Source of the DNA: Callipepla californica brunnescens | Lineage: Eukaryota; Chordata; Aves; Galliformes; Odontophoridae | Direction of reading: 5' to 3' | Assembly: GCA_023055505.1 (NCBI GenBank) | Contig: JALIRH010000010.1 | Coordinates: 2,605,501-2,669,500 of the forward strand | DNA: 64,000 nt | Part shown: positions 1 to 13,390 of the stretch, piece after piece | Position numbering within the stretch: position 1 is the first letter of the stretch | Layout of the letters: each line of letters opens with the position of its first letter | Notes under the pieces: model-generated | What the model saw: only the letters and a program-made list of their open reading frames with translations | The model's database searches: none | Told to the model about the DNA's origin: nothing | Program-made: the position numbers and the translations under genes

Positions 1-208
1 GGTCACATGTAAGCCTTTTGAAGGAAGGAGATCATATTCTGAAATTTCATTAGCACCATTACTGAGATATTATCAACGATTAGTATCTTTTTCTTGTCAA
101 TCTTTACTGATAATCTCAAACAATTTCCATGGAATTACTAATACCTAAAGTTTGGCAGGCATTAAATATCATGAGGAACAGAGTGTTTTGTTAAGTGAAA
201 CACTTCAC

Positions 209-3200
209 CTTCACAGCCATGCCGTTGACATCCGTCCCTGCAGATCCTACTGAAGCACATGCATTAGGAACAGTAGTTGTGCTTGTTTCACAGAAGTGAA
301 TATATGACATCGGGATGTTTAATTCTCGACTAGCAACCTGTTTCAGGAAGCAGAACATATTCTTCATTTCAGAAACATTACATACATTTCAGCTACTCCC
401 CAGTACTTGCTAGAAATCAGTAGTACTAGGAAAGAAACTGTTTTATTATGTTCTCTTCTAACCTGCAGCTGTAGTCATTCTGCTGAGTCTGTCAGTACAA
501 AGAGACAGAAAAGGACAATGTTTTAGGTGTACTGAAACTCTGGATTGAGATTCTGGAGTCCAACACTCAGATTCTGATTTTTCTGATTACATCATCTATG
601 ACTGAGGATAAATTATGCATGCCGAGATCCCAAGCATTCATCAGCTCACTAATTATCTTCAGAGATTATGTCCCAGTTATTCCAATTACCCAGTAAATGA
701 AGATGATGGTGGTAATATCACCTCTTTGGACAATATATTAATCTGATTACTGATCTTTTTTTGTAATACAATAGGGATTATAGAACTTTCCCCAAATGAT
801 CAAAAGATCTTATTTCTAATAAGGCTCCTCACATATCACTGGAAGAATTATCAATGTAGTTTCTCTACCTTTTTTCTTTCTGCCATCCCTATCACCTTTG
901 CTTTCCAACTCTATCAACCCAATGCAGCAGGGACAATGATAATGAAGAAACTGTTAATCTGGTACACTAAATATGTTAGAAGAAAAATTTCCCATAGTGT
1001 ATTACAGGCAAGCATAAGTTAATGGATCATTTATTACCTGGATCATTTTTGTATGAATACCCTGTCCCAGTTCAATTCCACCATGTGTCAAAAGCACAGA
1101 CCCATCTGTATAAATATGAACCAGAGCAGCTGCCTAAAAGAAAAATAAAACTATTAAAGTGAGAAGTTGTTTTATATGTTAATAGATCAAAAAAAGAAAG
1201 GAGTTTTACGCTTAATGCTTTTGAACAGAAGGTGACATTTTGAATGCAATAACAAGCTTCACAAGAAAATGATATAAATCCTTGGAGGACTGCTTTTTGC
1301 TATTGCTAAATCCTGAAATAAAGCCAGGCTTAGCAATAGAATCTCAATACTTTCAAAAAAAAAAAAAAAAAAGCTGAAAGAACCTCTGTCATTAGTGATT
1401 CTAACCGATAATTGAGTGCTTTTGGACACAGGAGTTTTGACTGGCTGCCAGTGCTAGACACAGCAGGAAGGCACTGAATGAGATTTCCCTCATGGATTCA
1501 GTGGGAAGTAATGCTTTAGACTACAAAGGCTCTGTATAGGGACAGACCAGTTCAATATGATACAATGAAAACAGATGACTAATTTTCTACCGATAAAATG
1601 TTATTTGTTCTTAAAAGTATTGAACACCATTGTGAAACAAATATACTGACCAAAAATACTGCTGACCTCCTTTTCCTCCTTGAATTCACTCTTTGATGAC
1701 TTCAAAGGGTTAAGTCTAAGAAAAACCTCCCATATTAACCCATGGTCAGAAAGAGTAATCACAATCATTCCTAAAATACTCTTGATCAGTCCTTTATCTA
1801 TATCACACCCTTAGAGACAAAGCTGACTTTTAAGTATGCAGAGTTTAAGCTGCCTGGGTCCTGAAGACCAAACAACTGTGATCTCAGCTTGCAGACAGCT
1901 GGAAGCTAGCACAGTGTCCCAGCAACAACTATAAGGAGAATGATACCTTTCCAGAAGTCAAAATATAAAACTTTTTTTTTTCATACTATAAGGTAGAGTA
2001 ACTATAATCTACTACAAGTGAAAAGTTTAGCTCGTTTATTCTTTAGAAAATCTAACCTGAGAAAGGTAACGTGAGCCTATTCCAAATGGAAACTTCATTG
2101 GAACAATGGCAATCCCTTTTTTCTTCCAGTAATTCTGTTTGTTAAACTCCTCGATAGCTGCTCTCCTACTGTAGTATGCAGATTTCTCCATACATTCATT
2201 CCAACATCGCATTAAGTTTTGTGGATCAAGTTTTTGTTTGAAGTGTGTTTGCTCATCCTCCTTATACATATTTATTTCCCTAACCTGAAACAATAAAATT
2301 AGCAGACACCACAGCCACATTAAAGTTAGACTGACTCTATGGGAGAACAAGTGGACAACTAGTCTTAGTTTATTATCTATTTTTGGAACAATTACCAGTT
2401 TAGTTCAGTTTTAAAGAACATGCTACACTTCAACCATAAGACATCATTAAAAAGAAAGAAATTGTAGCACAAATCATGTTGAACTAAGAAAAGATTTGTT
2501 CAAACACTGGAGCTAATCCAAATAATTTTAACTTCATGGATTTCATTTCAGGAGAGAAGATGTCTTTGTATTCTCACTTTTTCTGGTGATAAACCTGTTT
2601 GCTCTGCAACTTCAGTTATCCAAGTTTCTGTCACCAGACCTGACTGAGGAAAACCAAATCCTCGGAATGCTGTGTTTGATGGCAAGTTTGTCTTGCATGC
2701 ATAAGCCCAGCATCTCAAGTTGGGAATCTTATACGCATTGTCCATTTTTAATAAGGATACTTCTGCTACCTGAAGGAGGGAACAAAAAAACAGAGTCAAA
2801 TTTCAGAACAGTAATTCTTTCAGATTCACATTTAAATCTTCCTCATCTCATTGAAAGACCTTCAGTTTTCTGACAATCATTAAGCACACATACAAATCTT
2901 TTCAGTCATTTCTCAAGCAGCATGATATTAATTTCAGTTCTTTTCACCTGATATTCACAGAAAACAGTTATTAGTAGTTGAGTGCCAGTAGCTAGTCATT
3001 AGCTAAAGATATAACTAATTATTCACTTTGAGATTGGTTTTGCTTCTGCTTCAATATCAAAAGCCATACAGAACTAAAAAATAGGCAGAACAGATTTAAA
3101 GCAACATAAGTTGTGAAAGGAACTGATGAAAGAATTCTGAATTATCTTGTCCTATAAAAATGCACAGTTAAGGTTTGGTTCCAGTAGAAAACCTATGCAC

Positions 3201-6200
3201 TGCAGTCTTCTGGTTCTTATATAATATTTGTTGGTGGTGGTTTGTTTGGTTTTTAGAGATTTTACATGACACGAAAACACAAGAAAAGGAAAATCCTATA
3301 GTAGGCATCTCTAGTTAGACTTTGGTACTCAAAATATATAAGCTAATTTTTTTTTAATGTCTCACGGGCAGGCCATTGGCTCTCTTCAGTGTTAAGCAGA
3401 TTTCTCAGAAAGGTAAATTTAACCTTAAATTCCTATAATTTCTACTGTGCTCTAAAGAATAAACTTCAAAGCATTTCTGTATATAAGCAATCAAAGGTAT
3501 TGCTGTAATAACTATGCATATGGATAATGCCATACAATGTTACATTTTCACTTGGGAGATGTAAGTTGAACTGTTATTTGTGGGATAAAAATAGAAGGCA
3601 TATTTTTCTTGTTACAATCACAACTTTTATGGACTTCAGAGAAAGTGTGTGCTTGAAGTTGAACCATCTTAAGAGGGTTATTGATAAACCAGAGTTATAT
3701 AGTTATATAGTATATATAGTTATACTACAATGCTAAGTTATGCTCAAGTTTCTTCCTAGAAATCTCTGTTTTAATCTTGATGCTTTAAACATGGATTATT
3801 CTGCTAAGCCAGTCCAATTTTCAGAAAGAGACTGGCAGCAATAGTATGAGCAATTGCACTGACAGATTCCACTGCACAGAAAATACCTTTAGGCAGGACA
3901 ATAACCCACGTAGGCAGTAACCTCAAAAAATATTTCACTTACAGCTAGAATAACCAAGCACAAATAGCTAGTGATATTTTGTATTTTGTAGACCTATTAA
4001 GCAAGGAACAGTTGTACATAGCACAGTAACTGCAGACCTGGGACAGAAATGCACAGAGCTAGTGATAGAACAATTATCACTGTGTTTATATTCTGAAGGC
4101 TAGGCTTTGCAGACACAAAGCTTTATAGGCACAAATGTAGATACTACTTATTTTTAAATGAACACATTGTTGACATATTTGCAACGGGAAAACAAGCCTA
4201 AGAGCCCATGTATGAAGTGAATGTGTAGAAAAAAATCAAGAAGTTGACATAACTACACAAGGAAAGGTAAACTGCTAGTGTAGATTTTTCAGTAACACAG
4301 ACCTTACACCAAATGACTATAGGACTAACAAAATACCTGTTCAAGTGAGTTTGACATTCATCATTTTCCAGCTAATGATTTCTCCATGTTATAACGTTTG
4401 TCATTATAAAATCCTTACCAGGACAGATTCGTCAGGGGTGCATCCTCCATTAACATAATATTTGGCATCTACAGCTTGGATCCTACCATCATTCATGAAG
4501 CCAACCTACAATGAATCACCAATTACCTTAGATTTTTGACATCCACTTCTTTATTTACTATTTGTATATTTTGCAAATGAATCTAAGCCACATAATGAGA
4601 CTTGTACTGCAACATTAATTTCTGAGCAGTAAAAGGACAAGAGAGAAAAAGCATAGATAGAGGAAACAAGAAGCCTATTGGTAAAGGAAGAAGCAGGGAA
4701 GTCCAGTGGTTTTTTGTGTGTTGCCCCACAGATGGCTGAAGTGTCATCTAGGAATGCCTACAGCAGGCAAATTCCTTTCTAACTATAAGAATAGAAGGCA
4801 GATGCAGTATGACAGTTGCTTACATTAATGATTTCAGCTGTTACCATTAATGATAGCTGGTGAGTTCTCAGCATGAGCTACACATCTTTCTCATCTTCAG
4901 GGATGCATCTTAGACTACTCCTTCTGCTTTACCTATGTATTTGAGATTGAAACGTAGACAGAATTTTCCCTAATAAACTGTTCTGAGTAATAGCATTGTA
5001 TGAGCAAGGAAGATAGAAATTTCCTCCAGACTGACTTTTCATGTATCACACTGTTTCTATGAAAAAAACAGCTGTTCCTTTGTGTGAACTTAACTGCATG
5101 TAGGGTTTAAAAAAACCTACTGAAGTCTGAGCTAGCCTGCCTTCCAGGTCCCAGGAAGAAAGACAGAAAAAGATATAAAAGGAAAGAAATGAACTAGAAT
5201 CAAAGCAGAACACTGCGGAGATAGAAGCAGAAGCAGATTTAAAGCAACTTTACCTCTTTATTTCCTGGCTAGTAGCTTGTTTATAAATTGGTTATTATTA
5301 TTCTAATTAATAGAAAAATATTAACCAATAACACTGAACTCTTTATCCAAGGAACACAAGCAGGTGTTTTTTCACCAAATTCTTGAGGTACTCACTTTAT
5401 ATTTTCCAATAAAAGGATGTCGGCCACCAGTGATTAACATATCATCTCCCCGGCTCAGAATAAGGCGGACTGCTCTACTAGTTCTAAATCAACAAAAGAA
5501 AAGAAGAACTTCAGATAAACTAAGAGATATTATTAATAGTATTAGTGTATACTATTAATTAGAAAACCAGAACTAGCAATGCATAGAAGTATAAAGCACT
5601 GAGCTTTAGTATTAACTGAATTTTAATAGGCTTAAATACGTGCATAATGCTACTCCCAGAGTTCATTTACTTTTGCAGCTACAATCATGTCAGAATTTTT
5701 TATCTCACCTCTTGAAAGTTAATGAGATTTCAATTTTACAATTAAATTGTGTTATGTGTGCTAAGAGCAGTTCTATTCATGAACTCTTCCACTGTCACAG
5801 CAGGATCCAGTTCAGTTCTGCATGGTTAATGTCATGGTTTGAATGCATATACAAAGCTTCAGTGTTCAGAGACTGGTCTTTTTGAAATGGTCAATCATTT
5901 CAAGGTTACTTCTAACCTATACTTGTTAACTTATACTACTCACTATTTCTTCAAGTCCCTTCAACTCAGATGAGACTGAAGCTGCTTACTTTAGCAGTCT
6001 AATCAAGTAAACAAATAAATGATTGAAAAGTCTTCCAAAATGTATACAGTCAGGATTTTAAGGACTTTTTGGCTAGCAACTTTGAGAAAGGAGAAGGTGT
6101 TTTAGACGAGATGTAAAACTTGTTCACTCAATTTTCTCCTCATATCCCAATATACACACATCACACTTACTTGTTTGCTGCCACTGAAGCCACTGATGCC

Positions 6201-9200
6201 AGTAAACCAGCTTTCAGGAGTTTCCCACCAAAAGCTCCACCAACTCGTTTAACATGGCACATGATCCTGTTTGCTGGAACACCTAAACTTGCAGCTACCA
6301 TCTCCTGTAGAAACAGTTCCACACCAGTATCAGGGCTGGCTTTCAGCTCAAAAGTTAGCATTTGAATTAAGAACCTTTTGTAGAGAATGGCTATGAAGAT
6401 GTCTTGTTTGTCTGTTTTTAAATCAGCTTGCAAGGTTTTTTCTTTTTCCTCAACTTAAAAAGCAAGCAAAAGAGTACAAGAAGCACTCAGCAGTGTTTTC
6501 ATTCAAAATGTCTGCCATGGAGACTGTGAAAGGTCATGGATGGAAGAAAAGAATATGCATATCAAAAAGTAAATAATTTATGTATAAAAAAACTGAGAAG
6601 CTTCTGTACAACAAAAAGTCATTAGAATATAGCTAACATTTTTACTAACAAAAGCATTAGATGAATTTAACTTTTAATTAAAATAGAAGTTTTGTTTTCA
6701 ATAAATGAAAGCCTTGCTAATTATCAGGTATGTTCTTGCTTTGATTCTGTAATATTCACCATTTTCTCAAGGTTACTTGTGCTTCTTGGCTCTTGTCAAT
6801 ATGGTAATGGAAACTGAAAAGCCCGGTTGAATTGGGTGTTGAACACAAAGTGGCAGCGTTTGTTGTGAAATAGTATCAGTTTCATGCACTGTGCTATGCA
6901 GACCATATGTTGCATCAGAATTTGCTTTACCATTATGACATAGAGCAGCAGTTTTCCCTACAGCTAATAAGAGTTACTCCGTCCCTCAGCACAATGACCG
7001 CAGGGTGCTGATTACTCCTCACCTCAACAGAAGCTAATGGAGAAACTCCACAGGGAGTTTCCCACAAGCCCATTAGTGGGGCAAGATGTTTGTTCAAAGC
7101 AGAATAAGAGACATTTACTTCCTCCTTATCAGCACAGAGTGGTCAGTGTACATCAGGATACAGCAGTACTACAAAGATAATCCAGATTTGAAAATTCATA
7201 TTCCCACTGGTTCTAAACTGCTAAGATGAATTTGTGAACCATACTTAAAGAGCCCTCTTGTCAAAGTTCAACAACTTTCCTCTGAGAATACTCCGTATTA
7301 CCTGGATAAATGCTGGATGCTGTGTTGAAACAAACACATCCATTTCTTTATCCTCTCCTTTCGGAATAACAAGCACGCTCTGAGTCTCCATATAAAAGTG
7401 TTCCTGTCCCCCAATGTGAATCTCCCCTGTTCCAAAGAAAAAACCAAAACTATTACTGAAAGGATTCTATTCTGTGATTCTATATGAAGGGACGAAGATG
7501 CAGAAAACTTGAGTGAAGCAGGACCTCAAATCTACAAGGTTTAATCACAGTTTCATTCAAGAAAGCCAAGAGCCTTCTCAGGCTTTATGGCCACATATTA
7601 CACCACTGAAAAAAAAGTCAAATTGAAACTTGAGGAACAAACGGGGAAGACCAAATACTGACAACAACTTGTTATCAAACATATTTCTGCAATGTACCTT
7701 CAAGTGTATGATCAACTGTATCAAATGCTTTATCAACGTTTCCATGTTCTAATTTTCTTTTTGGCTCAAAGAATGAGTTGTGCTTTATAGCATCCTGCAG
7801 TAGAGAAAAACAGGAACAGTTATTTAGTGTATTTTGAAGGTTCTCAGTTTGTCATGGCATTTTACTCTCAAGAATATCTTTCTCTTCAGAGATACAAAAT
7901 TTGCCAGCCTTTAAAAAGAAATTACTTCTATTTTTATACCAGAATGACAATTCTGTTACACTCCATACACATTAAGTAAACAAATCATAAAGTGATTGAC
8001 AGAACTAATATTAGTTCCCTGTGAACATGTCCTTTGCTCCTTATTTCCACCTATGTCTGTGAGTTTCACATCACATTTCCAAGTTTTTTCTCACATATTC
8101 CTCTACAGGTTCCTACATCTCCAGCCTAGCTTTGTCAGCTTTCTAACTAGACAACAGATAGAAAGTGCTACAAATAATCAGGAATTAATTGTTCAGCCAA
8201 CATACATATCCTGGCTGTCAAGTCAATAGCTACCAAAAGAATTAGAAATAACCACAGTGCTCATTACTTTTTCCATACTTGGAAGAATGCAAAAAATTCT
8301 TCTTTCCTACTCTTATGTTTATTATTACAAAACTTGTGAGACACTAATACTTTTGAGACTATCATCCATACATTACAAGTGGCCAGAATAAGTAAAAAGT
8401 TTCAAAAGTTATTTATAGAGTTACTGTCAGACTAGTTAATTGGATGTTCAGTTTCACCTTCGTTGCTTAGAAAAACATGCTAAAAAATCAAGTGAGGAAC
8501 ACAGACTTCTGCTTCCATTATCTAAATAGATGAACAGAGAAAAAGCAAGAGAAGAGAAGAGGTTAGTACCTCAATTGTTAAGATCACAGGTTCCAGCACT
8601 TCATATTCAATCTTTACTTTTGCAGCAGCTTGTTTGGCATGAGCATATGAATCTGCAGCTACAGCACAGACAATCTGACCCACGCAAATTACCTATAAAA
8701 TACATATCATACAGTTGAACAGTGGATTTAAATTACTCCTGAAATTCTTCTTTCACATAACAACTACCAATGTTTCCTCTTTCTGAATTTTGTTTTGACT
8801 TCGGATGTTGTATTTTTAGATCATCCATGAAGCTAACAAATTATAAGTAAGACTTGTATAGTTGGGGAACCAAGAAAGAGAACGTTTTCAAAAATCTGCA
8901 AGTGATTTGTTAGTCCAAGTGAAATACACCCTCCCAACAACTCAGATGATTTTTTGAGATTTAATGTGTGTTCCTTTGATTTACACATACTTCTCTTGGC
9001 AGATTATAACACACATCAGCTGTTGTAAATTAAAAAAAAGGAGAGGGGAAATATAAGACCTTGTCACACTAATCTCCACTGGTCCCACTCCTCTCTACCC
9101 ATGGTTGCAGCCTCACCTCGTGTATCATGTACAAAACATAAGGATCATGTGACAAAACATAAAGGACAAAACAATTACAGAGCATTCAAAGGAGAGAAAA

Positions 9201-12200
9201 CAAAATGGTGAAAGGTCTAGATGGGAAAACATACGGGGACCAGTTGAGGTCACTTGGTTTCTTCAGTCTAGAGGAGGTGAGAATGAGGGGAGACCTTGTC
9301 ATGAGCTATAGCTTCTTCATGAGGGGCAGCAGAGGGACAGGGACTATCTTCTCTCTGGTGACAGCAACAGGACCCAAGGGAATAGCATGGACTGGCATGA
9401 GGGAAGGTTCAGGCTAGGTCTTAGGAAAATGTTCTGCAGCAAGAGGGCATTCAGGCTCTGGAACAGGCTCCCCAGGGCTGTGGTTACAGCACTAAGCCTG
9501 CTGGAGTTCAAAAAACATTTGGACAGCACCTTGAGTTATGATTTAATTTTTAAGTAATCTTCTGTAGAGCCATAGGCTTGATGGCTCCCTTCCAACTCCA
9601 GACATTCTTTGAATCTGTGCCATATGTCTGACATGATTCCCTGACATACACACTTAGACAGAAATTCAAGAGTCAGCAAGCAAGATTTCATTATAAAGAC
9701 CTAAAGAAAAAATGGTAGAAATTAAGAAAATAATTGACAAAATAAAAGAAGATTGTTTTCAAACCTTGTCTCTTGCGAATATAATCTCTGGATCATCAGA
9801 GTAGTGAAACTCATTTGTAGCTGGTACATCATTAGCTGTTATGATGTCAAACACACCTGGTACCTTCAGAGCCTCTGAGGTTTCTACAGTTCTAATTGTT
9901 AGATGGAAAGATAGAAATGCAATTCATTAGCTCTACAGAGTTGCACATAGGGAATGAACACAATCAGACACGTATTTCTTGCACAGTGAGAATTTGCACA
10001 TACCATCAGAATCATACCTCTCTTTTTCTTCTATCCCTGGTATGCAAAGAAACGATCAAAGGGAATTAAAAATTCTAGTAATCTGCTGCAATTCTAGAAA
10101 ATGCTCTAAACATTTCAGGATAATTATCTGCCAGTTAGGTTGCCTAAACTATACTGATTTCATAAAAATCTGCATAATTGCAACTCATTAAGACTTTACA
10201 GCCTACACAAATATCATTCATACAAATAAACACTCTACAAATTGAGAATTCATGTAAATAATTATGATAGAATTGACAAGACTGGCATGAATGGAGACTG
10301 AATGGAAACATATGGGTGTGGGGAGACCAGAAAAAATTTGCAGAAGATCTGTAAGAACAGCATGTTTACAGCATCTATTTTAGCAGGTCATCAAGATCCC
10401 AACATATCTACAAGCACCTTACCTGGATATGCAAATCAAAAAACAAAATTGAGCGAATAAATCCTACTGACCCCTACAGAGTTAGGGGGTAGAAGGGATG
10501 TCAGCTCTTAGGTGGTACCAAAAGGAACATATCCAAACACAGCATACTATCACCAACCCAAGAATAAGCCAGGATGTATGACAAAGGCTCTGCAGCCAGC
10601 AACTCCAACCCTCTGTCCTTACAAGTAATCTTGACCAGAGCACATGGATACAAGTCTTGATGCTTGAATGTTGGGCATACAACTTTTGCATGTGAATTTA
10701 TGGAAAAAACTGTTCATATATCAGTATTAATGTGTAAGTGAAAATAGTTTCCTTTCAAAATAAGATCATCTTCCCACCTTCCTTTCTTACAAGACTTTGT
10801 AGAAGTGATACTACCTTGCTGCAATGTTGCAATGTTATTTCCTACATTTCAAACAATTCTTTTTGAGATTTCAAAGCTATGTTCAAGATTGTTTAAGTGT
10901 CTATTTGCACTGCACAGCCCAGCACTACATAGGATGTACCTAGGTAACCTAGGTAAGGTGTGAATACTCTGGCTCACTGAACAGAAATCGTTCAACTTCT
11001 GTAGGACAGTAATATGAAACGATATATGTAAATCCAATCAGAGCCTTCTACTAGAGTGACAATAGGGGGCCTAAAGGAAAGCTGGAGAGGAACTTCTGAT
11101 AAGGGCATGTAGCAACAGGACAAGGAGAAATGGTTTTAAACTGGAAGAGGGTAGATTTAGACTAGATATTAGGAAGAATTTCTTTACTGTGAGGGTGGTA
11201 CGGAACTGGAACATTTTGCCCAGTGAGGCAGTGAATGTGCCCTCCCCGGAAGCATTCAAGGCCAGGCTGGATGGGGCTGTGAGCAGCCCGGTCTAGAGGG
11301 AGGTGCCTGCCCCCGGCTATCGCAGAGGAGTTGGAACTAGATGATCTTAAGGTCCCTTTCAATCCTATTCCATGATTTATTCTGTGATAATATCGCTTCG
11401 ATCTGTGGGTATCAAATGGGTTATTCTGTATACACATAATTCAACTTTATTACTCTGCTTTAAAAACATCAGACTTCATATCAGCACTTCCTTCAGATAC
11501 ACTTGGAACACTTACACAATCTTAGCATGAGCTCTGGAACTAGTGACAACAGCCAGGAAGAGTTCCCCATCCACAGAAGGAATATCGTCAATGTAAACTG
11601 CTTCACCAGTGGCATGCTTAATTCCAGACTGGTGCATAATAGGCCGTCCCACAGGATCCTGGGGAGACTGACTCAGTGCTACGTCCTGTACCATCAAAAA
11701 CAACCCCCAAAACAGTTAAAAAAAAATATTGCCATGTAAAATTAATTAGAAAGTCAGATAAAGAAATAACTGTATTATCATCTTCAGTTCCTATATTGAA
11801 AACAGATGCAGAACTAGACTAAGGTTTTCTCCAATCACTTTTCCCAAGGAGTCTTCTAAGAACCTTGGTCAAGTTCATCTAAACGTCTGTTTTCCATTAT
11901 CACTTACATCAAAGTCACACAGAGAGCTGCCATTTTTTTCAAAGGCCAGTTTTCTCCCTTACTGATTGGCATCTTGTGGGTCTGATAATTTTTTGAATTA
12001 TTCTCACATGTTTCTGTTCCGTATTCTACCAGTCTGTGCTGTACTAATTCTAGTCTGGGTCAGTGATCACAGTTTCTCATTTTCTGCATTTAGAGCTAGT
12101 GATATGCTCAGGTCCCCAAGTTTTTTTCTCCTACGGCCTCCAGCACACAAGTGTTCTCACTATGCATTTCCCTCTCTTGCACTTTCTGGTACGTTCTCTG

Positions 12201-13390
12201 TTATTAGTCCAAAGACATTTTTCACTTGACTGACTAAAGTTCCTCAAATGGCTGCCTCAGCAAATACATCTAAACTTTATCTCATGTTTATCTTTCCAGA
12301 CATGTATTTTTTTTTCCCCTAATTTAAAAATAAATGATGTAGAAGTTCGAGTAGAAGATAAGAATTTGCAAAAGTTAAATAGAAATGTACAGTGATAAAC
12401 TAACACAGAAATTCTGGGTTTCTATATCTTCTGTGTTCCTCAGTGATGACTGATCAGAAAAATAAATTGTGTCCATTTCTGCTGTTAAGTCACCCTCTTG
12501 CAGCAATAAATTGTAGAAAGACGAAGAAAACTAATTTCTTTAACCCTGGATCTTTTGTAATTTTGTACTGCCCATACTTTTAAGGTAAGTCTGCAGAAGC
12601 TGTAGATAATGACTTAAACAAATTTGAAGTATTTAACAAGTTATTCTAAGAAATATCTAAAATTGAAACAAAAATGTTTCCCAAGATTTCATTTGAATTT
12701 TCCTTAGCTTTCTAAAAAATTATTATTTTTTTAAATCTGTATTCTTATTAATGATATGAAAAAATCAAAACCCTTTCCTTGCCGGATTTCCCATCCGGAT
12801 ACCATTTCGAAGTTCCACGGAGCTCAGAAAATACAAGATCTATTCTCTGCTGCCATCTACTGCTGATTTATCGTTTAGCACTCTGAACAGATAGCTTCAT
12901 CATCTTGATTCCTAAATCTACACTAAGAGCCCTCTTAAAGCCTAGGAAAAGTGAAACTTGAGACAAGAATGTTACCGTATCCTTGGACTTGTCAATGTTT
13001 TTTTTTATTTTTCTCTAAGATTTTTCAAATTAGGTTAAACACAACCAAGTACCAGCTTTAAGTGGGCTGACAATAGGGTTTATACTTATTATTTGCCTTT
13101 GGTTAGCTGTTTATAATTCAGTATATCCACAAGACATGGTTTTTATAATTTACATACACTTAAAATCAAGCACTCACTGCCTGTTGCAGTGAGTTGTCCT
13201 TAGGAAAATTTATACCTTTGTTCTATAGTAAGCGAGAACATTTACTTTTTTCCAAGTCTCACAAAGCACAGAACAATCTTAGAATGAAAGCACTTGCCTC
13301 ATATATTTGTATACTCTGGGGCATTTTGGTTCGGAAGTCTTCTAGAACACTCTCATATTCCATTGGTATCCCTGGATAGCGACAAGGGTC
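209..13390 (-). CDS. AOX1: AOX1 exons 16-28: molybdopterin domain (partial)
   Basis: Residues 533-1095 of the substrate-oxidising domain. Exon 17 (11516-11685) has [20 protein letters not shown], the start of the Mo-binding fold. Exon 22 (6171-6304) has the cofactor loop VGGAFGGK followed by Leu806. Exon 25 (2578-2769) carries Val884 and [15 protein letters not shown], whose Arg is universal in the family. Exon 27 (1038-1133) has [13 protein letters not shown], the molybdopterin-contacting GQG loop. Exon 28 ends at 209 with a GTGAAG donor, and positions 1-208 are intron. Exon 16 (13298-13390) ends at a GC donor rather than GT. Confidence 0.92.
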
